A stretch of DNA of 64,000 bases from Gillisella vitis (GCF_021559775.1 NZ_CP056047.1:186001-250000); one strand, 5' to 3'. Counted from the first letter of the stretch, positions 35,940 to 44,199 are shown. Numbers and translations are program-made. Notes: a model not told the origin generated them from the sequence alone.

Positions 35940-35960
35940 CGCCCCATCCTGGGCGTTTTT
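35940..35960 (+). terminator. Weak terminator after fliP
   Basis: CGCCC (35940-35944) pairs with GGGCG (35951-35955) around CATCCT, followed directly by TTTTT. The stem is only 5 bp. Its place 62 bases after fliP and before the first flagellin leader fits. Confidence 0.5.
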
Positions 35961-36061
35961 GGCGTTGTTAATGGTTCTTTTACCACTCCTGTTGAGCTAA
36001 CCTTAAAGCGGTGCGTGGTTATGTGCTGATTAGAGGCGAGTTAAACAAACTCTAGTTAATT

Positions 36062-36141
36062 GACATGATGTCGATCGCTTCTGCCGGTATATAGTCCGGC
36101 ATGTCCCTCTTTTGTATTGTGTAACCACAGGGACAGATCTG
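36062..36141 (+). promoter_or_regulatory. Flagellin 1 leader: conserved box and two stacked hairpins
   Basis: GACATGATG (36062-36070) corresponds to the GCATGAAGC box of the other copies. Hairpin I: GCCGG (36083-36087) with CCGGC (36096-36100). Hairpin II starts one base later: TGTCCCT (36102-36108) with AGGGACA (36129-36135). The right arm of II contains the ribosome site, 6 bases before the ATG. The same layout precedes the four other flagellin genes. Confidence 0.78.
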
Positions 36142-37104
36142 ATGACAAGCATCATGACCAACAATTCGGCCATTTCGGCACTTTCCACGCTGCGCACTAT
36201 CAGCTCGCAGATGGAAACCACGCAGAGCGCCATTTCTTCAGGCTACAAGGTCAAGGACGCATCCGATAATGCGGCTTACTGGTCGATTGCCACGACCATG
36301 CGCTCCGATAACAAGGCGATGTCTGCCGTGCAGGACGCACTCGGCGTCGGCGCTGCCAAGACGGATACGGCCTATACCGGCATGGAAGCCGCTATCGGTG
36401 TCGTCTCCGACATCAAGGCCAAGCTGGTTGCCGCCCGTGAACCAGGCGTGGACAAGGACAAGATCAACAAGGAACTGACCGAGCTGAAGAACCAGCTGAG
36501 TTCTGTTGCCAAGTCCGCGTCGTTCAATGGCGAGAACTGGCTGTATGACAACAGCGATTCCACTGGCACGACCCAGGAAATGGTTGGCTCCTTCGTTCGT
36601 GGGAATGATGGCAATGTCTCGATCAAGACGATCACCTTCGATACGACCAACTCGATCCTGATCAATGACGAGGCGGGTGACGGCGGTCTTCTGACAAAGG
36701 GAACGGTCGCAACCTATGCCTATGGTACAACGACGACGACGGCATCCTATTACCTGATTTCCTCTGTCGCGGGTAATACCAGTAGTGCGAGCGAAGTGAC
36801 GCTGACCTCGTCCACCACCGACGACGAGATTGATGGCATGGTTGCCTCGGTTGACAAGATGTTGTCCAGCATGACGGATGCTGCTGCCACCATCGGTGCG
36901 ACTAAGAGCCGGATCGAATCTCAGTCCAGCTTTGCGAAAGACCTCAGCGATACGATCGATGTCGGCATCGGCAAGCTCGTGGATGCGGACATGAACGAGG
37001 AATCGACCAAGCTGAAGGCGTTGCAGACGCAGCAGCAGCTGGGCATCCAGGCGCTGTCAATCGCCAATTCCAGCACAGAGAATGTTTTGTCGTTGTTCCG
37101 TTAA
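36142..37104 (+). CDS. Flagellin (copy 1)
   Basis: A 320-residue flagellin starting MTSIMTNNSAISALSTLRTISSQM at the ATG just behind an AGGGA ribosome site; the frame extends 10 codons further upstream without sense. The N-terminal D0/D1 helix contains QSAISSGYKVKDASDNAAYWSIATTMRSD. The C-terminal helix is DADMNEESTKLKALQTQQQLGIQALSIANSSTENVLSLFR. The central part (about residues 114-235) is almost base-for-base the same as copy 4, and close to copies 2 and 3. Like other rhizobial flagellins it is short, with a small outer domain. Confidence 0.96.
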   Translation: MTSIMTNNSAISALSTLRTISSQMETTQSAISSGYKVKDASDNAAYWSIATTMRSDNKAMSAVQDALGVGAAKTDTAYTGMEAAIGVVSDIKAKLVAAREPGVDKDKINKELTELKNQLSSVAKSASFNGENWLYDNSDSTGTTQEMVGSFVRGNDGNVSIKTITFDTTNSILINDEAGDGGLLTKGTVATYAYGTTTTTASYYLISSVAGNTSSASEVTLTSSTTDDEIDGMVASVDKMLSSMTDAAATIGATKSRIESQSSFAKDLSDTIDVGIGKLVDADMNEESTKLKALQTQQQLGIQALSIANSSTENVLSLFR

Positions 37105-37131
37105 TAGCCGACATAGGCATACGAAACCAAG

Positions 37132-37158
37132 AGGCCGGGCATTCAGTCCGGCCTTTTT
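37132..37158 (+). terminator. Terminator of flagellin 1
   Basis: AGGCCGG (37132-37138) pairs with CCGGCCT (37148-37154) and runs into TTTTT. It lies 27 bases after the stop. Confidence 0.85.
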
Positions 37159-37285
37159 AATTTTTCATTAATTTAACAATGTATTAACCAAGTAAAATAT
37201 GGATATTTTTATATAAATTAATCACGTAATTCTCCATTAGGAGATTTTTAACTGTGTCTGAGTTAAAACGGGCTATCGAAATCGG

Positions 37286-37390
37286 CAGGTTAACCTGTTA
37301 ATTGAATGTTAATCGCATGACGCGAGCCGAATTTCACCGGGGAATAGCCCGGAATGTCCCTTCCTATGTGTCATTCAAGGGGCAAGGCCT
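37286..37390 (+). promoter_or_regulatory. Flagellin 2 leader: palindrome, conserved box and two hairpins
   Basis: A 12-bp perfect palindrome CAGGTTAACCTG (37286-37297) lies upstream. The box GCATGACGC is at 37315-37323. Hairpin I: CCGGG (37337-37341) with CCCGG (37348-37352). Hairpin II: TGTCCCTT (37355-37362) with AAGGGGCA (37377-37384), the latter being the ribosome site 6 bases before the ATG. Confidence 0.78.
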
Positions 37391-38353
37391 ATGACGAGTA
37401 TCATGACGAACACTGCTGCGATTTCAGCACTTTCCACGCTGCGGTCGATCAGCTCCGATATGGAGACCACCCAGAGCCGGATTTCGTCCGGTTACAAGGT
37501 CGAGAGCGCGTCGGACAATGCGGCCTATTGGTCGATTGCCACGACGATGCGCTCGGACAACAAAGCGCTCGGTGCCGTTGAGGACGCCATCGGCCTTGGT
37601 GCAGCCAAGACGGATACGGCCTATACCGGCATGGAATCGGCAATCAGTGTCGTCTCCGATATCAAGGCCAAGCTGGTTGCCGCCCGTGAACCAGGCGTGG
37701 ACAAGGAAAAGATCAACAAGGAACTGGCCGAACTCAAGAACCAGCTGAGTTCTGTTGCCAAGTCCGCGTCGTTCAATGGCCAGAACTGGCTGTATGACAA
37801 CAGCGATTCCACTGGCACGACCCAGGAAATGGTTGGCTCCTTCGTTCGTGGGAATGATGGCAATGTCTCGATCAAGACGATCTCCTTCGATACGACCAAC
37901 TCGATCCTGATCAATGACGAGGCGGGTGACGGCGGTCTTCTGACAAAGGGAACGGTCGCAACCTATGCCTATGGTACAACGACGACGACGGCATCCTATT
38001 ACCTGATTTCCTCTGTCGCGGGTAATACCAGTAGTGCGAGCGAAGTGACGCTGACCTCGACGACCACTGACGATGAGATCGATGGCATGGTTGCCTCGGT
38101 TGACAAGATGCTGACCAGCATGACGGATGCGGCCTCGACTATCGGCGCGACGACCTCGCGTCTGAAGTTGCAGGATAGCTTCATCAAGGACCTGAGTGAC
38201 ACGATCGACACGGGTGTGGGCCGTCTGGTAGATGCGGACATGAACGAGGAATCGACCAAGCTGAAGGCGTTGCAGACGCAGCAGCAGCTGGGTATCCAGT
38301 CTCTGTCGATCGCCAACTCCAGCTCCGAAAACGTTATGTCGCTATTCCGCTAA
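37391..38353 (+). CDS. Flagellin (copy 2)
   Basis: A 320-residue flagellin, MTSIMTNTAAISALSTLRSISSDM, differing from copy 3 at only about seven positions, which marks a recent duplication or recent gene conversion. N-terminal (SRISSGYKVESASDNAAYWSIATTMRSDN) and C-terminal (MNEESTKLKALQTQQQLGIQSLSIANSSSENVMSLFR) polymerisation helices are complete. It is followed by a terminator, and 17 bases after the end of that by the IS element. Confidence 0.96.
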   Translation: MTSIMTNTAAISALSTLRSISSDMETTQSRISSGYKVESASDNAAYWSIATTMRSDNKALGAVEDAIGLGAAKTDTAYTGMESAISVVSDIKAKLVAAREPGVDKEKINKELAELKNQLSSVAKSASFNGQNWLYDNSDSTGTTQEMVGSFVRGNDGNVSIKTISFDTTNSILINDEAGDGGLLTKGTVATYAYGTTTTTASYYLISSVAGNTSSASEVTLTSTTTDDEIDGMVASVDKMLTSMTDAASTIGATTSRLKLQDSFIKDLSDTIDTGVGRLVDADMNEESTKLKALQTQQQLGIQSLSIANSSSENVMSLFR

Positions 38354-38382
38354 CATTCAAGTTCCACAGCATCGAAACATCT

Positions 38383-38416
38383 ATAGCCGGGTGATGAGCC
38401 CGGCTATTTTGTTTTT
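38383..38416 (+). terminator. Terminator of flagellin 2
   Basis: ATAGCCGGG (38383-38391) pairs with CCCGGCTAT (38399-38407), followed by a T-rich run to 38416. The IS left end begins 17 bases later, leaving this terminator intact. Confidence 0.88.
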
Positions 38417-38450
38417 CGTATCTGGAATGTGCTGACCTTGCCCCCAAGTT

Positions 38451-39640
38451 TTATCCAGTTTTGAGTTCGCTCCAGTGGTTTTGGGTTGCTGTATTCGGGG
38501 CGGTAGCGGCGGGTTGCGGTGCGGAGCCATTTCGGCTGCGCAGCACCGCATCACGTCGCGGGTTGATGGTCTGAGCGAACTCGGCCGGTGTCAGCCAGCC
38601 TAGACCAGAGTGTGGTCGATGATCGTTGTAGTCGCCTCGCCAGTTTGAAAGCCCTGCTCGAGCATGGTTCAGTGACGAGAAGAGCGTTTCATTCAAGAAC
38701 TCGTCGCGCAGCCGCCCATTGAAGCTTTCGATGAAGGCGTTCTGGATCGGTTTGCCGGGTGCGATGTAATGCCAATCGACCTTCGTCCGATCCGTCCATT
38801 GCAGGATCGCGTTGCTGGTGAATTCGCTGCCATTGTCACTGACGATCATCTTCGGCTTGCCTCGTCCCTCGATGATCCGCTCCAGTTCACGGGCAACCCG
38901 CAGGCCAGAAAGAGACGTATCGGCGACGAGGCCAAGGCATTCTCTGGTGCAATCATCGACGACGGTCAGCACCCGGAACCTGCGCCCATCGGTGAACTGA
39001 TCCGACACGAAGTCGAGGGACCAGCGGTCATTGGCGGCAAGCGGGATCAGCATCGGTGCTCGTGTGCCTATCGCCCGTTTCCGACCGCCGCGCTTGCGCA
39101 CCGTCAGCTTCTCTTCCCGATAGAGCCGGAAGAGCCGCTTATGGTTCACAAGGTGACCCTCACGCCTGAGCAGCACATGAAGTCGTCGATATCCAAAGCG
39201 GCGGCGTTCATGCGCCAGCGCCTTCATCCGCTCGCGAAGGTCATAGTCATCGCAGCGCCTGGTCTCGTAACGGATCGTCATCCGGCAAAAGCCGATGGCT
39301 TTACACGCCCGCCGTTCGCTCATCTGGTGGTGATCCATCAGATGAGCGACAGCTTTCCGCTTTGCTGCGGGCGTCACCACTTCTTTCCCAAAAGGTCTTT
39401 CAAAGCCGAATTGTCGAGCATCGCATCTGCCAGGAGCCTTTTCAGCTTCGTGTTTTCGTCCTCCAGCGTCTTCAGCCGCTTGGCTTCGGAAACTTCCATT
39501 CCGCCGAATTTGGCCTTCCATTTATAGATGCTGGCATCGCTGACGCCGTGCTTGCGGCAAAGCTCCGAGACCGGCGTGCCTGCCTCATGCTCCTTCAATA
39601 TCCCGATAATCTGCTCGTCTGTGAAACGGTTGCGCTTCAT
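38451..39640 (-). CDS. IS3-family OrfAB transposase (programmed -1 frameshift)
   Basis: OrfA is fused to OrfB by a -1 shift at GGGAAAG (plus-strand 39383-39389). The fused product has the OrfA helix-turn-helix and leucine zipper, then the OrfB rve integrase core. Catalytic residues are visible as [12 protein letters not shown] (first D), [12 protein letters not shown] (second D) and [18 protein letters not shown] (E). The HTH_21 segment [24 protein letters not shown] precedes the core. OrfB frame 38451-39389 is complete and ends in the left terminal repeat. Group assignment (IS407) is by protein similarity. Confidence 0.9.
39374..39640 (-). CDS. IS3-family transposase OrfA
   Basis: An 88-residue HTH_Tnp_1 protein: [47 protein letters not shown], then a heptad-repeat region ([34 protein letters not shown]) ending GKKW. 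It binds the element ends and acts as a regulator of transposition. A GAGAGGA ribosome site precedes the ATG. The C-terminal codons overlap the slippery site used to make the OrfAB fusion. Confidence 0.92.
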   Translation of the reverse strand: MKRNRFTDEQIIGILKEHEAGTPVSELCRKHGVSDASIYKWKAKFGGMEVSEAKRLKTLEDENTKLKRLLADAMLDNSALKDLLGKKW

Positions 39641-39704
39641 TCTCTGGTCCTCTCAATGGGACAGAGCTTACTTCAAAATGGATTAGTTCAGCGGGGCAAG
39701 GTCA

Positions 39705-40017
39705 GCGCCGTTCTACAATTCTGGACTGCTCCCGTTTCCGATCATATGAGCACATGACGGCTTCGGTTTTGGTTATCCTTTTGAATAAAACTCAAGTTGC
39801 TCGTTATCGATCAACGAATCACCATTTCATAAAATTTTTTGAATAATTTTCTCTCCTGATTTAGCAAGAATTAACCTAACTGGGTTTAAATAAAAACATC
39901 AAAACGACGGATTAATCTCTTGTTTAAAAAGATTAATGGCATGAAGCGGAGCCGTCGTTCGCCGGGAAGGAGCCCGGGATGTCCCTTCCGTTTCCAGTTC
40001 CATAAGGGGCAACGCCT
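39705..40017 (+). promoter_or_regulatory. Flagellin 3 upstream region with conserved leader
   Basis: This 313-base stretch lies between the IS right end and copy 3. It is AT-rich, with no gene seen. The box GCATGAAGC is at 39939-39947. Hairpin I: CCGGG (39962-39966) with CCCGG (39973-39977). Hairpin II: TGTCCCTT (39980-39987) with AAGGGGCA (40004-40011), occluding the ribosome site 6 bases before the ATG. Confidence 0.78.
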
Positions 40018-40980
40018 ATGACGAGTATTATGACGAACAATGCTGCGATTTCAGCACTTTCCACGCTGCGGTCGATCAGCTCCGATATGGAGACCACCCA
40101 GAGCCGGATTTCGTCCGGTTACAAGGTCGAGAGCGCGTCGGACAATGCGGCCTATTGGTCGATTGCCACGACGATGCGCTCGGACAACAAAGCGCTCGGT
40201 GCCGTTGAGGACGCCATCGGCCTTGGTGCAGCCAAGACGGACACGGCCTATACCGGTATGGAATCGGCTATCAGTGTCGTCTCCGATATCAAGGCCAAGC
40301 TGGTTGCCGCCCGCGAACCGGGTGTGGACAAGGACAAGATCAACAAGGAACTGACCGAGCTGAAGAACCAGCTGGGCTCTGTTGCCAAGTCCGCGTCGTT
40401 CAACGGCGAGAACTGGCTGTATGACAACAGCGATTCCACTGGAACGACCCAGGAAATGGTTGGCTCCTTCGTTCGTGGGAATGATGGCAATGTCTCGATC
40501 AAGACGATCTCCTTCGATACGACCAACTCGATCCTGATCAATGACGAGGCGGGTGACGGCGGTCTTCTGACAAAGGGAACCGTCGCAACCTATGCCTATG
40601 GTACAACGACGACGACGGCATCCTATTACCTGATTTCCTCTGTCGCGGGTAATACCAGTAGTGCGAGCGAAGTGACGCTGACCTCGACGACCACTGACGA
40701 TGAGATCGATGGTATGGTTGCCTCGGTTGACAAGATGCTGACCAGCATGACGGATGCGGCTGCCACCATCGGTGCGACCACATCACGTCTGAAGTTGCAG
40801 GATAGCTTCATCAAGGACCTGAGCGACACGATCGACACGGGTGTGGGCCGTCTGGTAGATGCGGACATGAACGAGGAATCGACCAAGCTGAAGGCGTTGC
40901 AGACGCAGCAGCAGCTGGGTATCCAGTCTCTGTCGATCGCCAACTCCAGCTCCGAAAACGTGCTGTCGTTGTTCCGTTAA
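40018..40980 (+). CDS. Flagellin (copy 3)
   Basis: A 320-residue flagellin nearly identical to copy 2. Differences include N for T at residue 8, VDKDKINKELTELKNQLGS in place of the E/A/S forms, E for Q before NWLYDN, A for S in DAAATIG, and L for M near the end. N- and C-terminal polymerisation regions are complete, with the same central cassette as copies 1, 2 and 4. The IS lies just upstream but its own leader is preserved, so expression is probably retained. Confidence 0.96.
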   Translation: MTSIMTNNAAISALSTLRSISSDMETTQSRISSGYKVESASDNAAYWSIATTMRSDNKALGAVEDAIGLGAAKTDTAYTGMESAISVVSDIKAKLVAAREPGVDKDKINKELTELKNQLGSVAKSASFNGENWLYDNSDSTGTTQEMVGSFVRGNDGNVSIKTISFDTTNSILINDEAGDGGLLTKGTVATYAYGTTTTTASYYLISSVAGNTSSASEVTLTSTTTDDEIDGMVASVDKMLTSMTDAAATIGATTSRLKLQDSFIKDLSDTIDTGVGRLVDADMNEESTKLKALQTQQQLGIQSLSIANSSSENVLSLFR

Positions 40981-41009
40981 GCCTAAGGGCATCGAGAATC
41001 ACCAAATGC

Positions 41010-41040
41010 ATAGCCGGGCGAAAGCCCGGCTATTTTTTTA
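41010..41040 (+). terminator. Terminator of flagellin 3
   Basis: ATAGCCGGGC (41010-41019) pairs with GCCCGGCTAT (41024-41033) around a GAAA tetraloop, followed by a T-run. It is very close in sequence to the copy 2 terminator. Confidence 0.92.
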
Positions 41041-41393
41041 TCTTGTTAGCAAAAAGCACCTTGGCGGACGTCTTATCGATTGTGCTGGTTCAGGGAATGG
41101 CGAAGTTTCATTCATCGTGGGAATAATCCAACCGTATTTCAAGTGGTTGATAAATAAGGAAAATTAAATTTCCCTATGATGGGAATGGAAGGCGCAAGCC
41201 TGCATACATCCTCGTTGTATGGTTAATATTTTTTCAAATTTATGTTTCGTTAACCATGCTGGTGTTTTCTGTGTTCACGAAAGCACTGGGCCGGACGAGC
41301 AGATACAGATCCGGCGGGCATGAAGCCGACCAATGTTACCGGTCTTAATCCGGTCTGTCCCTTTCCAAAACAGTCACCTCAAGGGGCACTTTT
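41041..41393 (+). promoter_or_regulatory. Flagellin 4 upstream region with conserved leader
   Basis: No gene is seen in this AT-rich gap. CGTTAACC occurs near 41249. An extra CCGGA/TCCGG pair lies near 41290-41315. The box GCATGAAGC is at 41318-41326. Hairpin I: ACCGG (41338-41342) with CCGGT (41350-41354), a base-pair swap relative to the other copies. Hairpin II: TGTCCCTT (41356-41363) with AAGGGGCA (41381-41388), ending 5 bases before the ATG. Confidence 0.78.
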
Positions 41394-42356
41394 ATGACGA
41401 GCTTGATGACAAATACCGCTGCAATTTCAGCACTTTCGACCCTGCGGTCGATTTCCGACGATATGAATTCGACACAGAACAGGGTTTCGTCCGGCTACAA
41501 GGTTGAAAATGCATCCGATAATGCGGCCTATTGGTCGATTGCCACGACGATGCGCTCGGACAACAAAGCGCTCGGTGCCGTTGAGGACGCCATCGGCCTT
41601 GGTTCCGCCAAGACGGACACGGCCTATACCGGCATGAAATCGGCGATCGATGTGGTTACCGACATCAAGGCCAAGCTGGTTGCCGCCCGCGAACCGGGCG
41701 TGGACAAGGAAAAGATCAACAAGGAGCTGGTTGAGCTGAAGAACCAGCTGAGTTCTGTTGCCAAGTCCGCGTCGTTCAATGGCGAGAACTGGCTGTATGA
41801 CAACAGCGATTCCACTGGCACGACCCAGGAAATGGTTGGCTCCTTCGTTCGTGGGAATGATGGCAATGTCTCGATCAAGACGATCACCTTCGATACGACT
41901 AACTCGATCCTGATCAATGACGAGGCGGGTGACGGCGGTCTTCTGACAAAGGGAACGGTCGCAACCTATGCCTATGGTACAACGACGACGACGGCATCCT
42001 ATTACCTGATTTCCTCTGTCGCGGGTAATACCAGTAGTGCGAGCGAAGTGACGCTGACCTCGTCCACCACCGACGACGAGATTGATGGCATGGTCTCAGC
42101 CGTTGACAAGATGCTGTCCAACATGACGGATGCCGCCTCGACCATCGGTGCGACGACCTCGCGCCTGGAGTTGCAGGATACCTTCATCAAGAACCTGAGC
42201 GACACGATCGACACGGGTGTGGGTCGTCTGGTGGATGCGGACATGAACGAGGAATCGACCAAGCTGAAGGCGCTGCAGACGCAGCAGCAACTGGGTATCC
42301 AGTCTCTTTCGATTGCCAATTCCAATTCCGAAAGCATTCTGTCGTTGTTCAAATAA
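41394..42356 (+). CDS. Flagellin (copy 4)
   Basis: A 320-residue flagellin, MTSLMTNTAAISALSTLRSISDDMNSTQNRVSSGYKVENASDNAAYW. The N-terminal 70 codons and the C-terminus (ANSNSESILSLFK) differ from copies 1-3. Codons from 41733 to about 42090 match copy 1 with a single base difference noticed, so the middle is shared by conversion. Complete and in frame. Confidence 0.96.
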   Translation: MTSLMTNTAAISALSTLRSISDDMNSTQNRVSSGYKVENASDNAAYWSIATTMRSDNKALGAVEDAIGLGSAKTDTAYTGMKSAIDVVTDIKAKLVAAREPGVDKEKINKELVELKNQLSSVAKSASFNGENWLYDNSDSTGTTQEMVGSFVRGNDGNVSIKTITFDTTNSILINDEAGDGGLLTKGTVATYAYGTTTTTASYYLISSVAGNTSSASEVTLTSSTTDDEIDGMVSAVDKMLSNMTDAASTIGATTSRLELQDTFIKNLSDTIDTGVGRLVDADMNEESTKLKALQTQQQLGIQSLSIANSNSESILSLFK

Positions 42357-42507
42357 GACGAGGGTTCGAAGGCGTTTACGCCTTTCTCCTGAAAATGAAA
42401 AAAACAAGCCACAGCAATGGCTTGTAGGGTTCACAAAGCCAGAGACGACTACCGTTGGGAGGCCAGAAATGGTCCTTGCCCGATGTGGTGGACCGACGAT
42501 GTTTATC

Positions 42508-42536
42508 AAAGCCGCAGCACCCGCTGCGGCTTTTTT
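42508..42536 (+). terminator. Terminator downstream of flagellin 4
   Basis: AAAGCCGCAGC (42508-42518) pairs over 11 bp with GCTGCGGCTTT (42523-42533) around ACCC and runs into a T-run. It lies about 150 bases after the stop. A second hairpin without a T-run (CAAGCCA/TGGCTTG, near 42410-42426) lies between, so the transcript has an unusually long 3' tail. Confidence 0.85.
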
Positions 42537-42761
42537 CATGCGTGCTTTTGTTTGGTCTTGAAAAAATTAGGAATTCGTTTACCTCTATTAAAAGTTTGAT
42601 AACCCCGTTAACCATTTGTTAACTAATTAAGGGTTAATAATCTGTGAACAACGTTGGGTTGGCTACCAGGGCAAGAGCGTAGCCAACGTGCATGAAGCAG
42701 ACCAGCGTTGCCGGTGTCTTCCATAAATCCGGCATGTCCCTTCACCTTCATGGGGCACTCT
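42537..42761 (+). promoter_or_regulatory. Flagellin 5 upstream region with conserved leader
   Basis: Repeated GTTAAC/GTTAACC motifs occur at 42605-42635. An extra hairpin TTGGCTAC/GTAGCCAA (42659-42666, 42679-42686) is present. The box GCATGAAGC is at 42690-42698. Hairpin I: GCCGG (42710-42714) with CCGGC (42729-42733). Hairpin II: TGTCCC (42735-42740) with GGGGCA (42752-42757), ending 4 bases before the ATG. Confidence 0.76.
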
Positions 42762-43724
42762 ATGACCAGCATTATGACCAATACCTCCGCTATGGCGGCT
42801 CTGCAGACTCTCCGTGGCATCGACCAGAACATGGAGACGACGCAGAACAGAATCTCGTCCGGCTATAAAGTCGACAGCGCCAAAGACAATGCCGCCTATT
42901 GGTCGATTGCGACCACGATGCGCTCCGATAACAAGGCGCTTTCCACGGTTCAGGATGCTCTGGGGCTTGCTGCTTCAAAAGCAGATACCGCTTATACAGG
43001 TCTGGACTCCAGTATTGACGTGCTCAGTTCGATCAAGTCCAAATTGGTTGCGGCGCGTGAACCGGGCGTGGACAAGGACAAGATCAACCAGGAAATCAAC
43101 GAGCTGAAGAACCAGCTCGCTTCCATTGCCGAATCCGCTTCATTCTCCGGCGAAAACTGGTTGTATAACGAATCGACCAATCCTCCCACCACCAAGGAAA
43201 TGGTTGCCTCCTTCAACCGCGCCAGCGACGGGACCGTATCGGTCACCACATTGAAGTTCAACACGTCCGAATCGACGCTGATCGATACCCAGAATGCTGA
43301 AAACGGCATCCTGACACGTACCACGGTCGCGACCTGGGCTTACGGTACGACCACCACGACGGGCACCTATTACCTGCTGGATGCGGAGTCGACGACGCCT
43401 GCCACTGGCACCGAAATTACCCTGACCACCGACATGTCCAACGACGATCTCGATGGCATGATTTCAGCCGTCGATAAAATGCTTCAGGATCTGACCGATT
43501 CTGCTTCGACCTTGGGTGCGATCAGCAGTCGTATCGATTCCCAGGATACGTTCGTTAAAAACCTCAGCGATACGATCGACAAGGGCGTCGGACGTCTGGT
43601 GGATGCGGATATGAACGAGGAGTCAACCAAGATCAAGGCGCTGCAAACGCAGCAGCAACTTGGCATCCAGGCGCTGTCGATTGCCAATACCAATGCCGAA
43701 AACATCCTGACGCTCTTCAAGTAG
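42762..43724 (+). CDS. Flagellin (copy 5, divergent)
   Basis: A 320-residue flagellin from the ATG at 42762 (MTSIMTNTSAMAALQTLRGIDQNM); the frame is open 18 codons further upstream, but that part is the leader hairpin. It keeps the polymerisation helices (QNRISSGYKVDSAKDNAAYWSIATTMRSDN and DADMNEESTKIKALQTQQQLGIQALSIANTNAENILTLFK). The centre (NWLYNESTNPPTTKEMVASFNRASDG) is clearly different from the cassette shared by copies 1-4. It is the outlier of the set, probably a distinct filament subunit. Confidence 0.95.
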   Translation: MTSIMTNTSAMAALQTLRGIDQNMETTQNRISSGYKVDSAKDNAAYWSIATTMRSDNKALSTVQDALGLAASKADTAYTGLDSSIDVLSSIKSKLVAAREPGVDKDKINQEINELKNQLASIAESASFSGENWLYNESTNPPTTKEMVASFNRASDGTVSVTTLKFNTSESTLIDTQNAENGILTRTTVATWAYGTTTTTGTYYLLDAESTTPATGTEITLTTDMSNDDLDGMISAVDKMLQDLTDSASTLGAISSRIDSQDTFVKNLSDTIDKGVGRLVDADMNEESTKIKALQTQQQLGIQALSIANTNAENILTLFK

Positions 43725-44199
43725 TTTTTCGACAACGGGCCGGAGTTACAATTTTCCCTTTCTGCCGTGCCGCCGGTCATCGGCATCTGGTGGAATCGTT
43801 GGACCGCGCAACTGCCCTGGCGCGGTCCAACATATTTTCAGGGGATGCAGCCGATATGACTGCAAAATCCGCCGGGGCATTTTCGTCCTAAACCTGCCCA
43901 ATCTCGTTAAATTATGCAGGGCGAGTGCCAATCGGCATGCTTGACCGCCTTGAGAAAATCCTCGCGCAAGTTTGGCCGCCTAGCTTCGACATCATGAAAC
44001 AGGTGTTTGTGTTTGCCGTCATGCGGGAGATCGGGCCGCCTGTGACATCCTGCATGTCCTGAAAGGGTCCTGGAAATGATCCCGGGTATCAGGTTGATGA
44101 TTTAAGCTTTGGGCCTTACCCGGCCGAAGGTATTGTGCGTCGATAACGCCATAGGCGCGGTCTCGACGATAAGGGCCGTAAGGTCCGGGAGAAAATGAC
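43725..44199. other. Gap between flagellin 5 and the fliH-motB group
   Basis: 475 bases without a convincing gene. It holds the flagellin 5 terminator at 43798-43831 and must contain the promoter of the following operon. A GGGAG ribosome site lies about 9 bases before the next ATG. No repeated box like those of the flagellin leaders was found. Confidence 0.55.
43798..43838 (+). terminator. Terminator of flagellin 5
   Basis: GTTGGACCGCG (43798-43808) pairs perfectly over 11 bp with CGCGGTCCAAC (43821-43831) and is followed by ATATTTT. It lies 74 bases after the stop. Confidence 0.8.

Larger units (their letters stand above)
38433..39704 (-). mobile_element. IS3-family insertion sequence, IS407-like
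   Basis: A 1272-bp element with ends TGACCTTGCCCC (38433-38444) and, inverted, GGGGCAAGGTCA (39693-39704). The similarity between ends continues imperfectly for about 40 bases. It encodes OrfA and OrfB on the minus strand, joined by a -1 slippery site. Flanking 4-mers are GTGC and GCGC, so no exact target duplication is seen. It sits between flagellin copies 2 and 3 without breaking a gene. The transposase frames are intact, so it may still be active. Confidence 0.9.

Noticed and set aside
38451-38453. The 4-mers GTGC/GCGC flanking the IS as a target duplication
   Set aside because: They match at only three of four positions, so they are not evidence for a duplication.
36142-43724. A repeat array (CRISPR-like) suggested by the recurring flagellin segments
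   Set aside because: The repeats are whole coding regions of about 960 bases with regular spacing by gene, without short repeat-spacer structure.
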